64,000 bases of DNA from Melastoma dodecandrum. Lineage: Eukaryota > Streptophyta > Magnoliopsida > Myrtales > Melastomataceae. The stretch spans positions 3,224,001-3,288,000 of the forward strand of contig JARUPY010000271.1 of NCBI GenBank assembly GCA_029817715.1. Direction: 5' to 3'. Under the pieces are notes generated by a model, which saw only the letters and a list, made by a program, of their open reading frames with translations, was not told the origin of the DNA and did no database searches. Below, piece after piece: positions 1 through 11,975 of this stretch (position 1 is the stretch's first letter; every line of letters starts with the position of its first letter). The translations under genes were made by a program, and so were the position numbers.

Positions 1-2095
1 TGAGGCTCAGTTTCTGTTCCATTATTCCCAAGGCTTCCATTCCATCTGTATGGTCTGCCAGTCAAGTCAGACTCAAGATTCAGTTCAGAAGAAATCCCCC
101 CCCTCTCTCTCTTAATCCACGTCTTTTTCCCCTATACGACCTTTAAAAATCATTCAATAGCTAATGATTTTTTTTTTTAGATTAGGAGAGTGGTCTTAGT
201 ACAATCAGGTAAGGACATTATTGGATGCCTTTGATGGCGCAAACTATAATTATGATTACGGTCGTGGAGTTATGGGAAATCATTGTCTTGACTATGGAAT
301 TTATCAAAGAAACTCCCAAATTCCCATGCAAATATCGCTTTGCATCGCATCGCCTCCCGTCTTTCTCTTCCCCACTCTGCCCTGCGAATGAGGAGACAAT
401 TTTTTTTGGCCAAGTCCCATTTCTATTCCCTCGTTCTTTCATCGATATTTTCTCGCTAGTCTTGTGGACTAATCATCCTAAAATTTCCCATGCACAGGGA
501 AAGCAAGGCGCGAGGATTATTGTGATTATCATCATCATTATTCTTAGAGTTCTTGTCATAAGGTATGTGTGAAATTGTAAAAATCGTTAGCACTTATAAT
601 CTGATATTCTTCTCTTTCTTTTTATTGTCATTTTTGACATGTTATTATCAAGTGATTCTACCTCACGTAAGTAATAGTTAATATTTAAGTTGACTTGGGA
701 TTCAGAAATAAATAAGTACTTGAACGAGGTTTCGAATCTGATTAACACTAAGAACAAGAAAGGTTTAGTTCCATTCATTTTAAAGAAAGAATAATATAAA
801 TGGGAAACTGGTAAGGGGAAAGCACCTCGGGGATCGTTTTAGGACCCGTGCGTGTCGGTGCATTTGACTCTGGGGTGGGATGGGTTTCTATGCTTCCAAA
901 GTTGTACGTGTTTTTTGTTGAGTTTGATGGTTAAACTGATCCTTGGCTTTGGGACACTTCCCTCCCTCCCTCCATCCCATGCCTCTTTATACGTAAAATC
1001 ATTTAATTACCCCCAGCCCCTTCATTAATGAAGTGGTTGTTGAGTCATTTAAGACAAAATCAGATTTGTTTCAATCCCTTCGAGTGTGGAAAGAAAGTCC
1101 AACCCCCAAGTCATTGATAAACACACCCTTTGCATCTAGGGGATTGTCGCACGTCATAACCGTGAGGACGGCTTTAGGTTAATTCTTTTCCCCTCTAGCG
1201 ACTCACCCACCTCACCAAGCCCCCCCCCCCCCCCCTCCTCTTATGCTCATCAAACTTGTATACTACTTGTTTACACGCAAACACAAAAAAAAAGTTTGGG
1301 TCCATGACTCCCCCGAGCCCATAGCACAAAGCACTAAAGGATTTAGTCACATATAAGTGATGCAAATCTCAAGCAATGACAAAGCATGATGACATGAGTG
1401 AAGAAGGTATCATAGTAGAGATTTATAATCCACGGTCGATTTAACTGGAAGACGATTGAAGCCCGTGTATTCTAGACTTAAGAGGATTTCAGTCGAAGGA
1501 TCACAATTGAAAATTTGTTAGAAAATTGCCTACAGTTGAAGATGAAACCAGTTGTCGGATATCGAAGATTACTATTATCAATTGATAGTCATCAACGGTT
1601 TATATGAGTAGTGCTTTTCTTATGTTTTATAAATAGGCTAACTGTTTATTATTAAGGGATTGATAATCCCGGGATCTCAAAATAGGACATTTAGGTTGCT
1701 TTCATGCAGTACCTTACGTGGTGTTCACACTTGTGTAATCTTCCGTGTCAAGTTACTATTAATAACGGTAAGTTCTTATATTCATCTCTACGTCTAGATC
1801 CTCGTTCAATTCTCATTTTGATTTCTGACGAACACAATTATTTTGTAACTTTCGTTCACATCATATCATCGCATATTTTTCCTCGTAAAAGGTGATACTC
1901 CTTAACGAAGACAGAGAGTGGATAGCATGAACAACCGGTCGACGAAGCTTGAACAAAACTCTCTATATTCACGTGATGCTCTCGAGTCCTGTTCACATTC
2001 AACTTATTCAATCCATGTTCTCGACATACACTACTCACTTAACATATGGTTTCCCTACGATAAGAGAAAGTATTCAGATAAGCTTTATTCAGTTT
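1..2095. other. Intergenic DNA, no gene recognised
   Basis: AT-rich sequence with short scattered open frames, none resembling a known protein. It contains a C17-like run near 1220-1236 and several poly-A/poly-T runs. The longest frame (225-572, +) is rich in Ile/Val encoded by simple sequence and is not credible as a gene. Confidence 0.5.
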
Positions 2096-2381
2096 TAGGG
2101 CTGTTAATGAGTCGGGTCCGAGCCTGACCGGACTCTGTTTTGTTAAGCCCGAGGTCGAGCCCGTCTAAAAATTTTTAGGCAAAGTCCGAGACTGAGCTCG
2201 GCTCGAGCTCGTTTGTATATTTTTCCTCTAAACTCGGTTCGCGCTTCAAATACATATTTTTTTATTTTTTTATCTATTATTAAATTTGTCAAGCTGGCCT
2301 GAGCTTGAGTTCTTCGAGTTCTGATTTTTATCGAGCCGAGCTCGGGCCCGAACCACTCGGCCCGGCGCATTAACAACCCTA
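2096..2381. mobile_element. MITE-like element with imperfect terminal inverted repeats
   Basis: The left end reads TAGGGCTGTTAATGAGTCGG and the right end, reverse-complemented, reads TAGGGTTGTTAATGCGCCGG. The ends are therefore about 20-base imperfect inverted repeats. Behind both ends lie GAGCCGAGCTCG-type motifs in inverted orientation around an AT-rich centre. No transposase is present, so this is a non-autonomous element of about 286 bp. A clear target-site duplication could not be assigned. Similar GAGCTCGAGCC-rich short elements are common in plant genomes (memory). A related copy lies at about 27.1-27.43 kb. Confidence 0.6.
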
Positions 2382-3480
2382 GTTAGTTGACGATCAAAGT
2401 AAGGCAGAAGAAACCCCGGTAGACCGGACCCAAACGAGGAAGGAAGAAAAACGCCCAGTGCTTAATCTATCCCCATATATTTTTTGGGCTGGATCCACAC
2501 CCCCAGTTCATTGATTACATCAAGATAAGAGAGTCTTAAAAATGGACCCCACCCTTTAGTTCTATCCCCCCCCCCCCCCAGTTAGCATGTAAATCTTGGG
2601 ATGGTGATGTTCATTCAATAATGGCATCGCGCATCATAGTTTCTCACATCCGTTGCTCAAGAGTGGTTCTTCGTCTCGTGTCCAACAAATTTGAAGTAGT
2701 TGTTGTCTGTACATCGTTAAGCTTTCCGGGCCAACGCCTACCTACGAGAGAGAGAGAGAGAGTACAAGAATGTGCCGAGAGCTTTGTATCCTTCATCCAC
2801 ATCGGAATTTGTGTCCAGATAGATAATACCGATGGACTTTATTTAAGGATGCCTAGGAATATACTTAAATTCATTTGGTTCCGATGGATGTGGCGGTGTA
2901 GTGGGGGGGTGTAGTGGGGGAGGAACGCATAGGGGGTCGGCAAGAAATCAAAATTAAATTAAAAAGCTGACCGTGGTCTGAACATTGACGGTCGCGTCGT
3001 CCACAAGACATGGTCCACCGTACCAATCTCTTGATGACTTCGAAGTTTACATTCAAAGTTCAAACTACTCTCTCTTGATTGTATGTAGTTCGGCTGCACT
3101 GCGTGAATCCCTAACACAAAAAAACTAGAGATCATTACTAGAAAATATCCATTGTTTTTGTTTTAGCCTTCTTGCAAAAGAGTCATGGAACAACACATGT
3201 TGTGTCGTCCCCACGTTCTAATCCCGTGAAACCCCTTTGCCATTTTCTTCCCGCATCAATCAATGTCGGGTTGTCTCTCTCCCCCACGCCCCCCAAATTG
3301 AATTCACGATGGATTCCCTGATTTTTCGGGTTCGTTAAAAAAAAATAAAAAGAAATTCCTTCATTGGTTCATAAAATTTGCCCGTCTTTTTCTTATCGAC
3401 ATAGTTTCTCCCACAAAAGCGTCTCTCCCCTCTGGTAGCTGCTTCGATTATTATGTTTTTTTTTTTAAGATTTTTGGGTC
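2382..3480. other. Intergenic/promoter DNA upstream of the methyltransferase gene
   Basis: No coding region recognised. It holds a C13-like run at about 2567-2579 and an (AG)n microsatellite near 2748-2762. Part of it must be the promoter of the PMT2-like gene, but I could not place a TATA box with confidence. Confidence 0.4.
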
Positions 3481-4364
3481 CTCTCCCCCACTCTTGATTA
3501 AAACCCAGATTTGGGTCTCACAGTGTCGGTAGGTAGATCCGTACGGGATCCTCCCCAGACATATTAATTTCCCAGGGGTTTAAAGTACACATAAAAGAAA
3601 AAGGGTAGTGGTGGGGAGGAGGAGGAGGAGGAGGAGGGGAAGAAATAGGAGGTGGGTCTGGGAGAAAATTTCGAGTTTTGATTTGATCTGGAGGTGGGTC
3701 TTTATTTTTGTTGTTTTGGGTTCCTTTTGTTTCTGGGTTGGAGGGGCTGGGGTGAGAGATCCGAGGTGTTCCGGACAGTGCGCCAGGGGGAGCCACCCCC
3801 GTTGATGAGATTAGTTGGTGAGAGATCTTGATCTTCTTTCTGGGTTGAACTGCAATACGGGCTTCTTTGGATCTGTGGGCGACACGGTTGTGGGTGCCGT
3901 CCTTTCGTGGTTTTGAGGTGTGTTGTGATCTCATGTTGGGACTCTGAGCGAGCAAAAGGTTCGATCTTTGGATCTGTGGACGGGGAAAGTTCGTTTCCCT
4001 GAGGTTGTTTGGGAGTTGCCTTGGTCTATAGTCGGGGATGAAATTTCTAGAGTGGATCTTAGTTTCCTGGTTTTCTGGTTGCCAGTGTTTGAAAAGTAAG
4101 GAACTTCATAGTTTGTCTGAAGGAAAGATATTAGGGTATGTTGGTTGTGTACTGTTACTTGGATTTCCCATTATTGATACTCAGTCAGCGGTTCGGTTAT
4201 CTGGGGTTTGTGTTGCTTGTCTTCGGGAATAGAAGTTCAATGTATTGCCTTTACCTGAAAGGATTGTGTCTGCACGAAGCAAGATGCACGATCTGACTCA
4301 GCATTGTTTTGTTTACTTCCACTTATGTTAATCGGCTGTTGCTGATGTTTGTTGTAGGTTCCTA
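3481..4364 (+). promoter_or_regulatory. Putative 5' leader of the PMT2-like gene with a leader intron
   Basis: The start codon at 4365 lies 7 bases after a good 3' splice site (GTTGTAG, ending at 4357), so the leader is probably spliced. A plausible donor is TTG|GTGAGA at 3818; other donors nearby cannot be excluded. The GGA/GAA-rich stretch at 3600-3660 would be in the untranslated first exon. The open frames here, including a proline-rich one on the opposite strand, look like simple-sequence artefacts. Confidence 0.4.
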
Positions 4365-6809
4365 ATGGCAATTAAAGGGAATTCAGCAGATGGAAGGACT
4401 AGAAGCTCCGTTCAGATATTCATTGTAATTGGTCTCTGCTGCTTCTTCTATATACTAGGGGCATGGCAGAGGAGCGGCTTCGGGAAAGGGGATAGTATTG
4501 CCCTGGCCATCACAAAGAGCAATGCAGACTGCGATGTAGCCTCTAATTTGAACTTTGAAACACATCATGGAGGCGAAACGGAGTCCATAGACGAAGTTGA
4601 CTCCAGTCCGAAGGTCTTCGAACCATGCAAGGCCCAGTACACCGATTACACTCCTTGCCAGGATCAGAAGCGTGCCATGACCTTCCCTCGTGAGAACATG
4701 AATTATCGTGAGAGACATTGTCCTCCAGACGAAGAGAAGCTGCACTGTCTTATCCCGGCACCGAATGGTTACGTTACTCCGTTCCCGTGGCCTAAGAGTC
4801 GGGACTATGTACCATATGCAAATGCCCCTTACAAGGCTTTGACGGTGGAGAAGGCTATCCAGAACTGGATCCAATATGAGGGCAACGTGTTTAGATTCCC
4901 GGGCGGAGGAACGCAGTTTCCTCAAGGAGCCGATAAATACATTGATCAACTTGCTTCTGTGATACCAATTGATAACGGGAAAGTCCGAACTGCCCTTGAT
5001 ACTGGATGTGGGGTATGTGACTCATGTTTGCTTAATGTCTATCTTTTCCCTTTCCGGTGATGCCTTCTAGTAAAAACAATAGGGCTTCTTATAGGTTGCG
5101 AGTCTGGGAGCTTACCTTTGGAGCAGGAAGGTCATTGCCATGTCCTTTGCACCGAGAGACTCACATGAGGCGCAGGTGCAATTCGCTCTTGAGAGAGGTG
5201 TGCCTGCTGTTATCGGTGTTCTCGGCACGATTAGGATGCCTTATCCTTCTAGAGCTTTCGATATGGCTCACTGTTCTCGGTGCTTAATCCCGTGGGGTGC
5301 AAATGGTAAAGATCTCTCTGATACTCAGTCAATTTTTTGTTTTCATTTATCACTCTTCATGGTACCATCCCCTTATGATTTCCTTGTCAGATGGAATTTA
5401 CCTAAAGGAGGTGGACCGTGTACTTAGACCCGGCGGCTATTGGGTACTTTCGGGGCCTCCAATCAATTGGAGAACTAATTATAAAGCGTGGCAGCGTCCG
5501 AAGGAGGAACTCCAGGAGGAACAAAGAAGCATCGAGGAAGTCGCGAAACTTCTTTGCTGGGAAAAAAGGTACGAGAAGGGTGAAATAGCCATCTGGCAGA
5601 AGAGCGCCAACCCTGAATCATGCCAAGAAAGACAAGATAACTCTCGAGCTAATATCTGCGAGTCTTCGGATGCGGATAATGTGTGGTATGTTTCTTTCTG
5701 TACTTCGACTTTAATTGTTAACTTTTTCTTTTTCGTTTTTTACTGTTTAAATGAATTTCATTTGCTTGTGGCTGCTAGGTACAAGAAAATGGACGGATGC
5801 ATAACTCCATACCCTGATGAAGTATCTGGACGAGAGCTTAAGCCCTTCCCTCAACGTTTGTATGCTACTCCACCGAGGATCTCCAGCGGATCTGTTCCCG
5901 GAGTTTCTGTCGATTCCTATGAGGAAGATAACAACAGGTGGAAAAAGCATGTGAATGCCTACAAGAAAGTGAACAAGCTACTCGACACAGGACGTTACCG
6001 CAACATCATGGACATGAATGCTGGGTTGGGAAGTTTCGGTGCAGCTATTGAGTCCCCGAAACTGTGGACCATGAATGTTGTTCCTACCATAGCTGAACGG
6101 AGCACGCTTGGTGTCATATATGAAAGAGGGTTGATCGGAATCTACCACGACTGGTAAAGCCCTTGAATTGGATCACGCTTTTCTTGTCATTTACTGTTTA
6201 AGAAAATAGAAACTTATTTCTATAGCATGCTGTTTGCTTAAGTATCTTGCCGTATGATTCTCAATGCGTCTCTCTCATATCTTCACTCGTTCGTGGGAAT
6301 GTACGTTGTGGAGGTGGTTAACTTGTTTGAGGTACCTGAAATTGCAATGCCAGGTGCGAAGCTTTCTCGACGTACCCGAGGACATATGACCTTATCCACG
6401 CTAATGGACTTTTCAGTTTGTACAAGGACAAGTAAGCATCCATATATGCCAATATTATTTTATTGTTCAATTAATAGATGTTGCGAAGCATTAACTCGCA
6501 AATAGATAAAATTGGAATGATCGAGATTGGAAGAAAGAAGATCTGATCATTGTGCTGGCTGTTGATTTCAGGTGCGATTTCGAGGACATTCTCCTGGAGA
6601 TGGACCGGATCCTGCGCCCAGAAGGTGCAGCCATATTCCGCGACAATGTTGACGTTCTAATCAAAGTCCAGAAGCTAGTCTCGGGGATGAGGTGGGATGC
6701 CAAGATGGTCGACCATGAGGATGGCCCCTTGTTCCCAGAGAAGGTCCTCTTCGCTGTCAAGAAATACTGGGTCGTCGGCGGCAGCAACAGCACATCCTCA
6801 TCCCAGTAA
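4365..6809 (+). CDS. PMT2: PMT2-like Golgi S-adenosylmethionine-dependent methyltransferase
   Basis: Six exons join in phase at GT-AG sites: 4365-5012, 5095-5305, 5391-5685, 5779-6153, 6354-6431 and 6572-6809. The product is 614 residues, close to the roughly 611 of Arabidopsis PMT2. Residues 17-34 form one hydrophobic segment after a short N-terminus, giving a type II Golgi membrane protein. The SAM-binding motif ALDTGCG (210-216) continues as VAS in exon 2, so intron 1 splits it. Exon 3 carries the second conserved block ([12 protein letters not shown]). The family (PMT/QUA2-related, formerly DUF248) is thought to methylesterify wall pectin in the Golgi; that role is family knowledge, not shown here. 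The start matches the family's MA.K...ADG N-terminus. No disruption was seen, so the gene looks intact. Confidence 0.93.
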
Positions 6810-7386
6810 GAAGAAAGCCCAGCATCTGGAACTACTCCAAAAACCCGGGTGATCAGCTGCTTGAACGTTCTTCTTTACACGCTATGATTACACTCCGGGA
6901 TCCAACAGATGGTGATATGGATTGTTGGGTGGGATGGAGATGGGGGAGGGAAGTCACTCTGATGTCTTAATCTCATTGCTCTACGTCAATGTCGGTAAAT
7001 TATAATTTATGTCTCTTTTGGGGATTATGTGATGTTTGTCAAACAAATCCTTCTGTTAGTAGTGGTGAAACAATTTTGGACAATCTTTTTCAATCTCCCC
7101 TCTGTACTCCATTTTTCTTTCAACATTTTGTCTGGAAATGAAGAAAAGGATTGAGTTGATCTGCATCAGTATCTTGTTTTGATCTTGACAGCAGGAAATG
7201 AATGATTGATTGATTAGGACTGAGTTTTGTGGTCTAGAACGAAACACTATTTTCTTCCTAGAGGAAAATTATTGCAGTTTTTACTATTTCTGGCCTATTC
7301 CATCCATCAATCTGTCGGTTGGTCTTTCTCGATTAATTCTGATCGAGCACCTCCCTTTTAAATCTGTGTTCTTCCGTTCCTTTGCT
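6810..7386. other. 3' end of the methyltransferase gene and promoter of the PKS gene
   Basis: Only about 577 bases separate the two genes, both on the + strand. The first part should be the 3' untranslated region of the PMT2-like gene. The rest must hold the PKS promoter. The frame is open upstream of the PKS start (from 7210), but this part does not resemble the family, so it is taken as leader. Confidence 0.5.
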
Positions 7387-8238
7387 ATGGAGGGCACGTT
7401 TGAGAACCTCCCTGCTTCGGGCGGAGTTTGCAAAGCGTCGTTTTCCTCGTACCTCGATGCGAATGTGGAATGCTTCCCTTCGACGGTAGCCGGTGATTCG
7501 TATGATGAGGATGGAGAGATTGGAGTTTTTGAAGCCGAGAAGTACTTCAACGGCCTCATCGATGAGGACATACCGAGTCCGGGGTACTCCGTGGAGCTGC
7601 AACAGCAACAGGAACCCATGAAGTCGAGTTCATCGCAGATGTCTGGGATGACGCGGAGCACGGGGTCGCTACAGAGCTGGGATAGCCGAGCCTTGCTGCT
7701 TCGGAGGCAGAGGCAGCAGCAGCAGCGTAGGAAGGTGAGCGAGATCAGGAGCAAGAGCCTTCTGGCTTTCATTATCTGCTGCAGGTGTGGTTGCGATGGA
7801 GACGACTCTGGAGATGTCAGGTTCAGGGATGGCCACGAAGGTTTCGATCCGAGGGGACAGTGGCCGCCTGATTTCGTGTTGGAGAAGAAGCTGACAATGC
7901 TCCCCTGGAGCGACGTGGTTCCCCGGAAGGAAGATCAGAACGCTCCAGATTCCTGCAGTGATGCGACCTCGGATTTGTTCGAGATAGAGAGCCTGACAGG
8001 GAAAGGAAGCCGTCTGTTGACGTGGCACGATGCAGCCTCAGTGGGTGACCACGCACCGAGTGAGGCCAGCGTGGAGTGGAGCGTGGTGACGGAGAGCGCA
8101 GCGGCAACTGAGTTCTCGTTCGACGATCGATCGGAGCTGACTGGCAAGACAACTAGCATGGAATGGAGGTGGGCAAAGGGATCGAACAAACCGAGCAGGA
8201 AGGAGCAGCAGAGGAACGGTATCCTCCTCCGGTGCTAG
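7387..8238 (+). CDS. Phytochrome kinase substrate (PKS) family protein
   Basis: This is a 283-residue, single-exon protein. Three family motifs are visible: EIGVFEAEKYFNG (44-56), SDATSDLFEIESLTG (191-205) and APSEASVEWSVVT (223-235). Between them are a Gln-rich/basic stretch (106-116) and a Cys cluster CCRCGC (131-136), the usual site of a Cys-rich patch in PKS proteins. PKS proteins sit at the plasma membrane, bind phytochromes and phototropins, and tune phototropism, leaf flattening and hypocotyl growth (family knowledge). The C-terminal tail after the last motif is only about 48 residues, so the protein is shorter than PKS1 and nearer PKS4 in size. The ATG at 7387 was chosen because the upstream 59 in-frame codons lack family resemblance. 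I cannot say which PKS paralogue this is. Confidence 0.88.
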   Translation: MEGTFENLPASGGVCKASFSSYLDANVECFPSTVAGDSYDEDGEIGVFEAEKYFNGLIDEDIPSPGYSVELQQQQEPMKSSSSQMSGMTRSTGSLQSWDSRALLLRRQRQQQQRRKVSEIRSKSLLAFIICCRCGCDGDDSGDVRFRDGHEGFDPRGQWPPDFVLEKKLTMLPWSDVVPRKEDQNAPDSCSDATSDLFEIESLTGKGSRLLTWHDAASVGDHAPSEASVEWSVVTESAAATEFSFDDRSELTGKTTSMEWRWAKGSNKPSRKEQQRNGILLRC

Positions 8239-9629
8239 GATCGTAAGACGGTACTACAATTGCGTGGATCCGCGTCCGCCGTTTCCGGTGGTCTACACCC
8301 CAGGAGACGTTATGAAGGTATCCCTCAGAATACGTGTTTGTGTAGAACAAGTACATACGAAATGACGTAGCATGAAAACGGATCTTCTACTTCCTTGCTA
8401 CGAAAAGTTGTACTTATCTGTTCTAGTTATTTATTTACTTTATGTGAATGATGAGTATAAGAATTTGTGGGAATGCCATCAATAGACTTTGACATCTGAC
8501 CCCCCCCCCCCTTAATTAATGCTTTGGGTGGACCTGAGAAAATCATGTTGGAATCGAATCGAATCGAGGGCCCTCCTGATTGTGATCAGGTTCCCAAACC
8601 CAGTCACTCCCTGTTGCTCTTTCAACCATAAAAACATCCCCATCTTCATTCCACATCTCTTCCTTGTCCATGCCCAATACCAACCGTCGTCCTGACATAT
8701 GATTCCAGATCTTAACAACATGACTAGTCTGTAATCGATGCATAGTAATGGTGTTGACAGAGCTAGACTAGTTCCCTGGGAACACTTAATCGCACGATTT
8801 CTAGTTCTCTGTGTTAGTCACTGCTTCTTCTCTTTCACCATTATCATGAACAAGCTGGCAACACACACACAAAGGAGATAAGCACGTCGTTTAAGGGTCG
8901 AATGAACTGTCTTAAAAGGGCGAGTGGATGTGTATATTTTCTCACCAAAGCCCCAACTCGTTCATATGCTTCTTCCATCACTTTTTTTGATCTTCCTCAT
9001 CCTCATATCCCACTTGGAGTATCCTCGGTCCATTCACTGACCACAGGGCCCTCCGTCCTGATTCCTGCCGAAATGTTTATTTTAATCCATTGGGCAATTA
9101 CAGTCGCGAGTTAATGCAGATAACTCTGCACTCAAATACGCGTTTTCGTAAATTATTTAGCAGTCGGCCCTGTTTCGCTCAGGAGAGGCAAATTGTGAAC
9201 TACTATATGACAGCTTAGAAGCAAACTCCTTGGCAGGTGCTAGAATTACATGAATAAGACCATTCTCTTGCTTAAACTAGAAATACAGGAACAAGACTAT
9301 CAGACACCTGATTAGTAATGATGAATGAACATAAAATGATGGTTTTCCCTGTGAATAGAAATTTGCAGAGTCATCTCATTTTTTATTCTTTTGGCTCACA
9401 GGCAACCACAGCACTTAAGAAAGGTTCCTATCAGCTGAAGTGTCGAGGGAAACCTAAATTCTGTCCATTTAATCTCCCAAATGTGAGTCATCGGGCCCAG
9501 ATATATCTTGATGCAGGAGCATGTAACGTGCTTGTAATCTAAGAGTCATCTGAAGTGTAAATAAAAATAATGGCCAACTATGAATAAAGCGGAGCAGCAC
9601 CTTTTGATGATCAAGGAAGTCTGGACCTC
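8239..9629. other. Intergenic DNA downstream of the PKS gene
   Basis: The beginning should be the PKS 3' untranslated region. A C10 run lies at about 8502-8511. Several open frames on both strands show no recognisable motifs. The rightmost part may contain further decayed sequence of the neighbouring PPR pseudogene, but I could not align it by eye. Confidence 0.4.
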
Positions 9630-9639
9630 TATCTTTGAA

Positions 9640-10410
9640 CAATTATCTCATCTTGATGCAACGTCCATGCAGTATCTCCACTCTTGCGCAGCTGACATCA
9701 CTCCCCGCACTTAATGCACTCCACATTGTGCCAACAGAAGTCCTCGGTCCACTCGAAACAAATGGCCGAAACAAGTCCACGATGACATTCAGCAGACCAA
9801 GGTTAGCGAAGCAGCCGATCAAGTTCCACAACACCAAATCATTCCACTTGGGCCATCGAGCGCCCACCCGCAACCTCCATAAAAACTCAAGATAAAACTT
9901 TCTTGATACCAACACCCTGCACCCGTTCCGAATAACGATACCGTGAATCCCTTCACTGAAGGACTCCAACCTAATGCGAGAACAAGGTCTTAGCACACCA
10001 ATGAAGGAGAACTCAGTCGAGGACAAAATTCTGGAGCCACAGGTCATTGAAGATGGATAAGGATCGGGAAGGGTCATCTGATGATGGTGTTGAACATGAA
10101 GAGATTAGTCCGCTCGACACGGACAAATATGCTATGCATACCATACATCATTGATAACAGAAGAAATGAGTTTGCTTGAGACAAAGAAATCGCGCCCAAG
10201 GCCCAATTTCACCATTAACCAATGAACTTGGGAGACTTTGCAGGCACTCGACGGATCCAAGGAGACTTGGCAGGGAATCGTAGGTAGGGATGGCAGAAAT
10301 TTAGCAAAGATGTCTCTAGAAATGACAAAGTGGTTTCCCAAATGTTTCATACCCGGAAAACATGCGCCAGACAGATTCTGGAACTCAAAGCCGCTCACTT
10401 GACCATCAAT
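9640..10410 (-). pseudogene. Pentatricopeptide repeat (PPR) gene remnant
   Basis: Two adjacent minus-strand frames carry PPR signatures in the right order. The upstream frame (10132-10410) has a KVSQVHWLMVKLGLGRDFFV segment, like the QVHA...G...D.FV pattern of PLS-class PPR proteins. The downstream frame (9643-10077) has FIGVLRPCSRIRLESFSEGI then HGIVIRNG, followed by DLVLWNLIGCFANLGLLNV and TMWSALSAGSDVS, which match the WN.MI..Y...G and VTM.S.LSACS patterns. Stops separate the frames, residues are missing within repeats, and the C-terminal half of a normal PPR protein is absent. It therefore looks like a dead fragment. It lies just downstream of the GCD1-like gene on the same strand. From memory, Arabidopsis has PPR gene At1g26900 between PMT2 and the kelch gene, so this may be the decayed orthologue. 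Confidence 0.6.
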
Positions 10411-10530
10411 ACAACAACCACTGAAGTACTTATACATCAAGATAACATGCAATAACATATGGTAGAATTTCGATTCCTGGGTTTTAAACCTGATATACAA
10501 TTGCAGTTCGGGTTTAGGATAAGTTTCGAT

Positions 10531-11925
10531 CTACCTTTCTCTCGTGAAAGATGGGATTTTGCCACTAATTGGCATCTTCTCCTCCTTGAAGGGCTGAGTA
10601 GCTGGATCGGCGAGGCCTGGTAATCTCGAAACACTACCCTTCCCTTTCTGGGAGTTAGGTCCCACAACCTCGATCATGTACTTCCAGCCATCGATTGGCC
10701 TGCGCCGGCTGAATATATGACTCTTGATGAAACTGGCGATCTGCAGATAAGAACACAGCGAAGATCACCTGCTTCAGAAAGGTAAATTGCATGCCTCTCT
10801 GTAAAAATAGGTCCCCAGGCCAATTAAGACCATTTTTCCCGAAGATTAAATATAACAAAGATCCATTGTTCATAGAAGCTTAAAAATGTCGTCAGTAAGA
10901 ATACGGCGACGAAGTAACAGATAAGATGACTCCAATTGGGTAGAGTTGAAGCACAGGAACCTGAAATTTACTGTACGCGATGCGTCGATCGAATTCCTGG
11001 AGTAGAATGTCCTCCTCTCTCTGCGTCATTTCCCAGACGCTGTCATCTTGAGTCTTGGATGTCGTCTCCCAGCCATCCGGCTTATTCTTGAACTCACTCG
11101 AGCTCAATATGTTCGTATTGTCCCAGTCATCATTCGGAGAGTCAAAAATACTGCGAAACCCATATAACGGACATCACTTTGAATTGTGACTGAGAAAGCC
11201 AACTTGGACAAAAAGAATTTCATCCTATCAATGTCAGTGAAGTATAAATGGGGAATTGCTGGTCCTGAGCAACTACACCGACTGCAATTATACAGAATCT
11301 CAAGATAATATGTCGCCTTGAACTAAGCAAGCAAATGAGCAATGCAATTCAGCTCGAACATTGCAGTAACTACCATTCGAATAAGGTAATGCCCTAAAAA
11401 AACCCCCACCCCCTACGGAATCGAACACATTGAACAACAGAGAGAAGCATACTCGGAAGCAGAATGGAGCAATCGGTCGATCTCATTCCCTGCCGAGCCA
11501 ACCCCTCCATTGCCGCCCAACTTAGCCTCCTCCATCCTGTCGATTTCCTTCACCCACAGTCCAGCGTGTATCCTCTGCTTCCTCAACCGATAATCCTTCT
11601 TGATCCTCTCCAAACTATACAAATCGCCCCCGACTTCCGCCACGCCCTCCTTCTTCGTCCTTCTCCCTCTCCTCTCATTCCAATTATCCTCCATCTCCTC
11701 CACGAAGGCCTTCGTCTCCGCGTCCCCCTCCGACTGCTGCAGGGCGGTCGGTTGCTCGACGACGGCGTCGGACTCCGTCCCCCATGCGCCGTCCCGAGGC
11801 AGCCACGCCGTTTCCCAGGCAACGTTCCATTCGTCACCTCCACCGACCTTCCCTGACGATAACGCTCGGGTCGCCGGGAAGTGCGTGGGTTTCGGTGACG
11901 CCAGCAGGCGGAGGACAGCGCGCAT
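10531..11925 (-). CDS. GCD1: GAMETE CELL DEFECTIVE 1-like mitochondrial protein
   Basis: Three exons in transcript order, 11925-11453, 11150-10961 and 10740-10531, join in phase into 290 residues. The N-terminus (MRAVLRLLASPKPTHFPATR) is basic, Ser/Ala-rich and free of acidic residues, as expected of a mitochondrial transit peptide. Conserved blocks follow: EWNVAWETAWLP, TKAFVEEM, LERIKKDYRLRKQRIHAGLW, NKPDGWE, MTQREEDILLQEFDRR, then IFSRRRPIDGWKYMIEV. Together they match plant GCD1, a mitochondrial protein needed for gametophyte and early seed development (family knowledge); its biochemical activity is not known to me. The start at 11925 is preferred over an in-frame ATG at 11994, because the extra residues are encoded by a C13A12 homopolymer tract (PPPPKKK) and would mask the transit peptide. 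The exon 1/2 junction gives Asp where relatives have Glu. Confidence 0.85.
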
Positions 11926-11950
11926 CTCCCAGAGGTTTAAGCTCCGAAGG

Positions 11951-11975
11951 TTTTTTTTTTTTGGGGGGGGGGGGG
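11951..11975. repeat. T12-G13 homopolymer junction
   Basis: A run of about 12 T is followed directly by about 13 G, 26 bases upstream of the GCD1-like start codon (C13A12 on the sense strand). Similar T(n)G(n) junctions occur at 16430 and 46751. Exact lengths may be affected by sequencing error. Confidence 0.8.

Noticed and set aside
225..572. 115-codon + strand open frame
   Set aside because: Hydrophobic run encoded by ATT/ATC simple sequence; no motif and no splice-site context.
3518..3955. 145-codon minus-strand frame opposite the PMT2-like leader
   Set aside because: Its Pro-rich segment mirrors the GGA-rich leader on the other strand; no recognisable domain.
4365..5060. PMT2-like gene as a truncated 231-residue protein
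   Set aside because: The frame runs into intron 1; five further exons join in phase.
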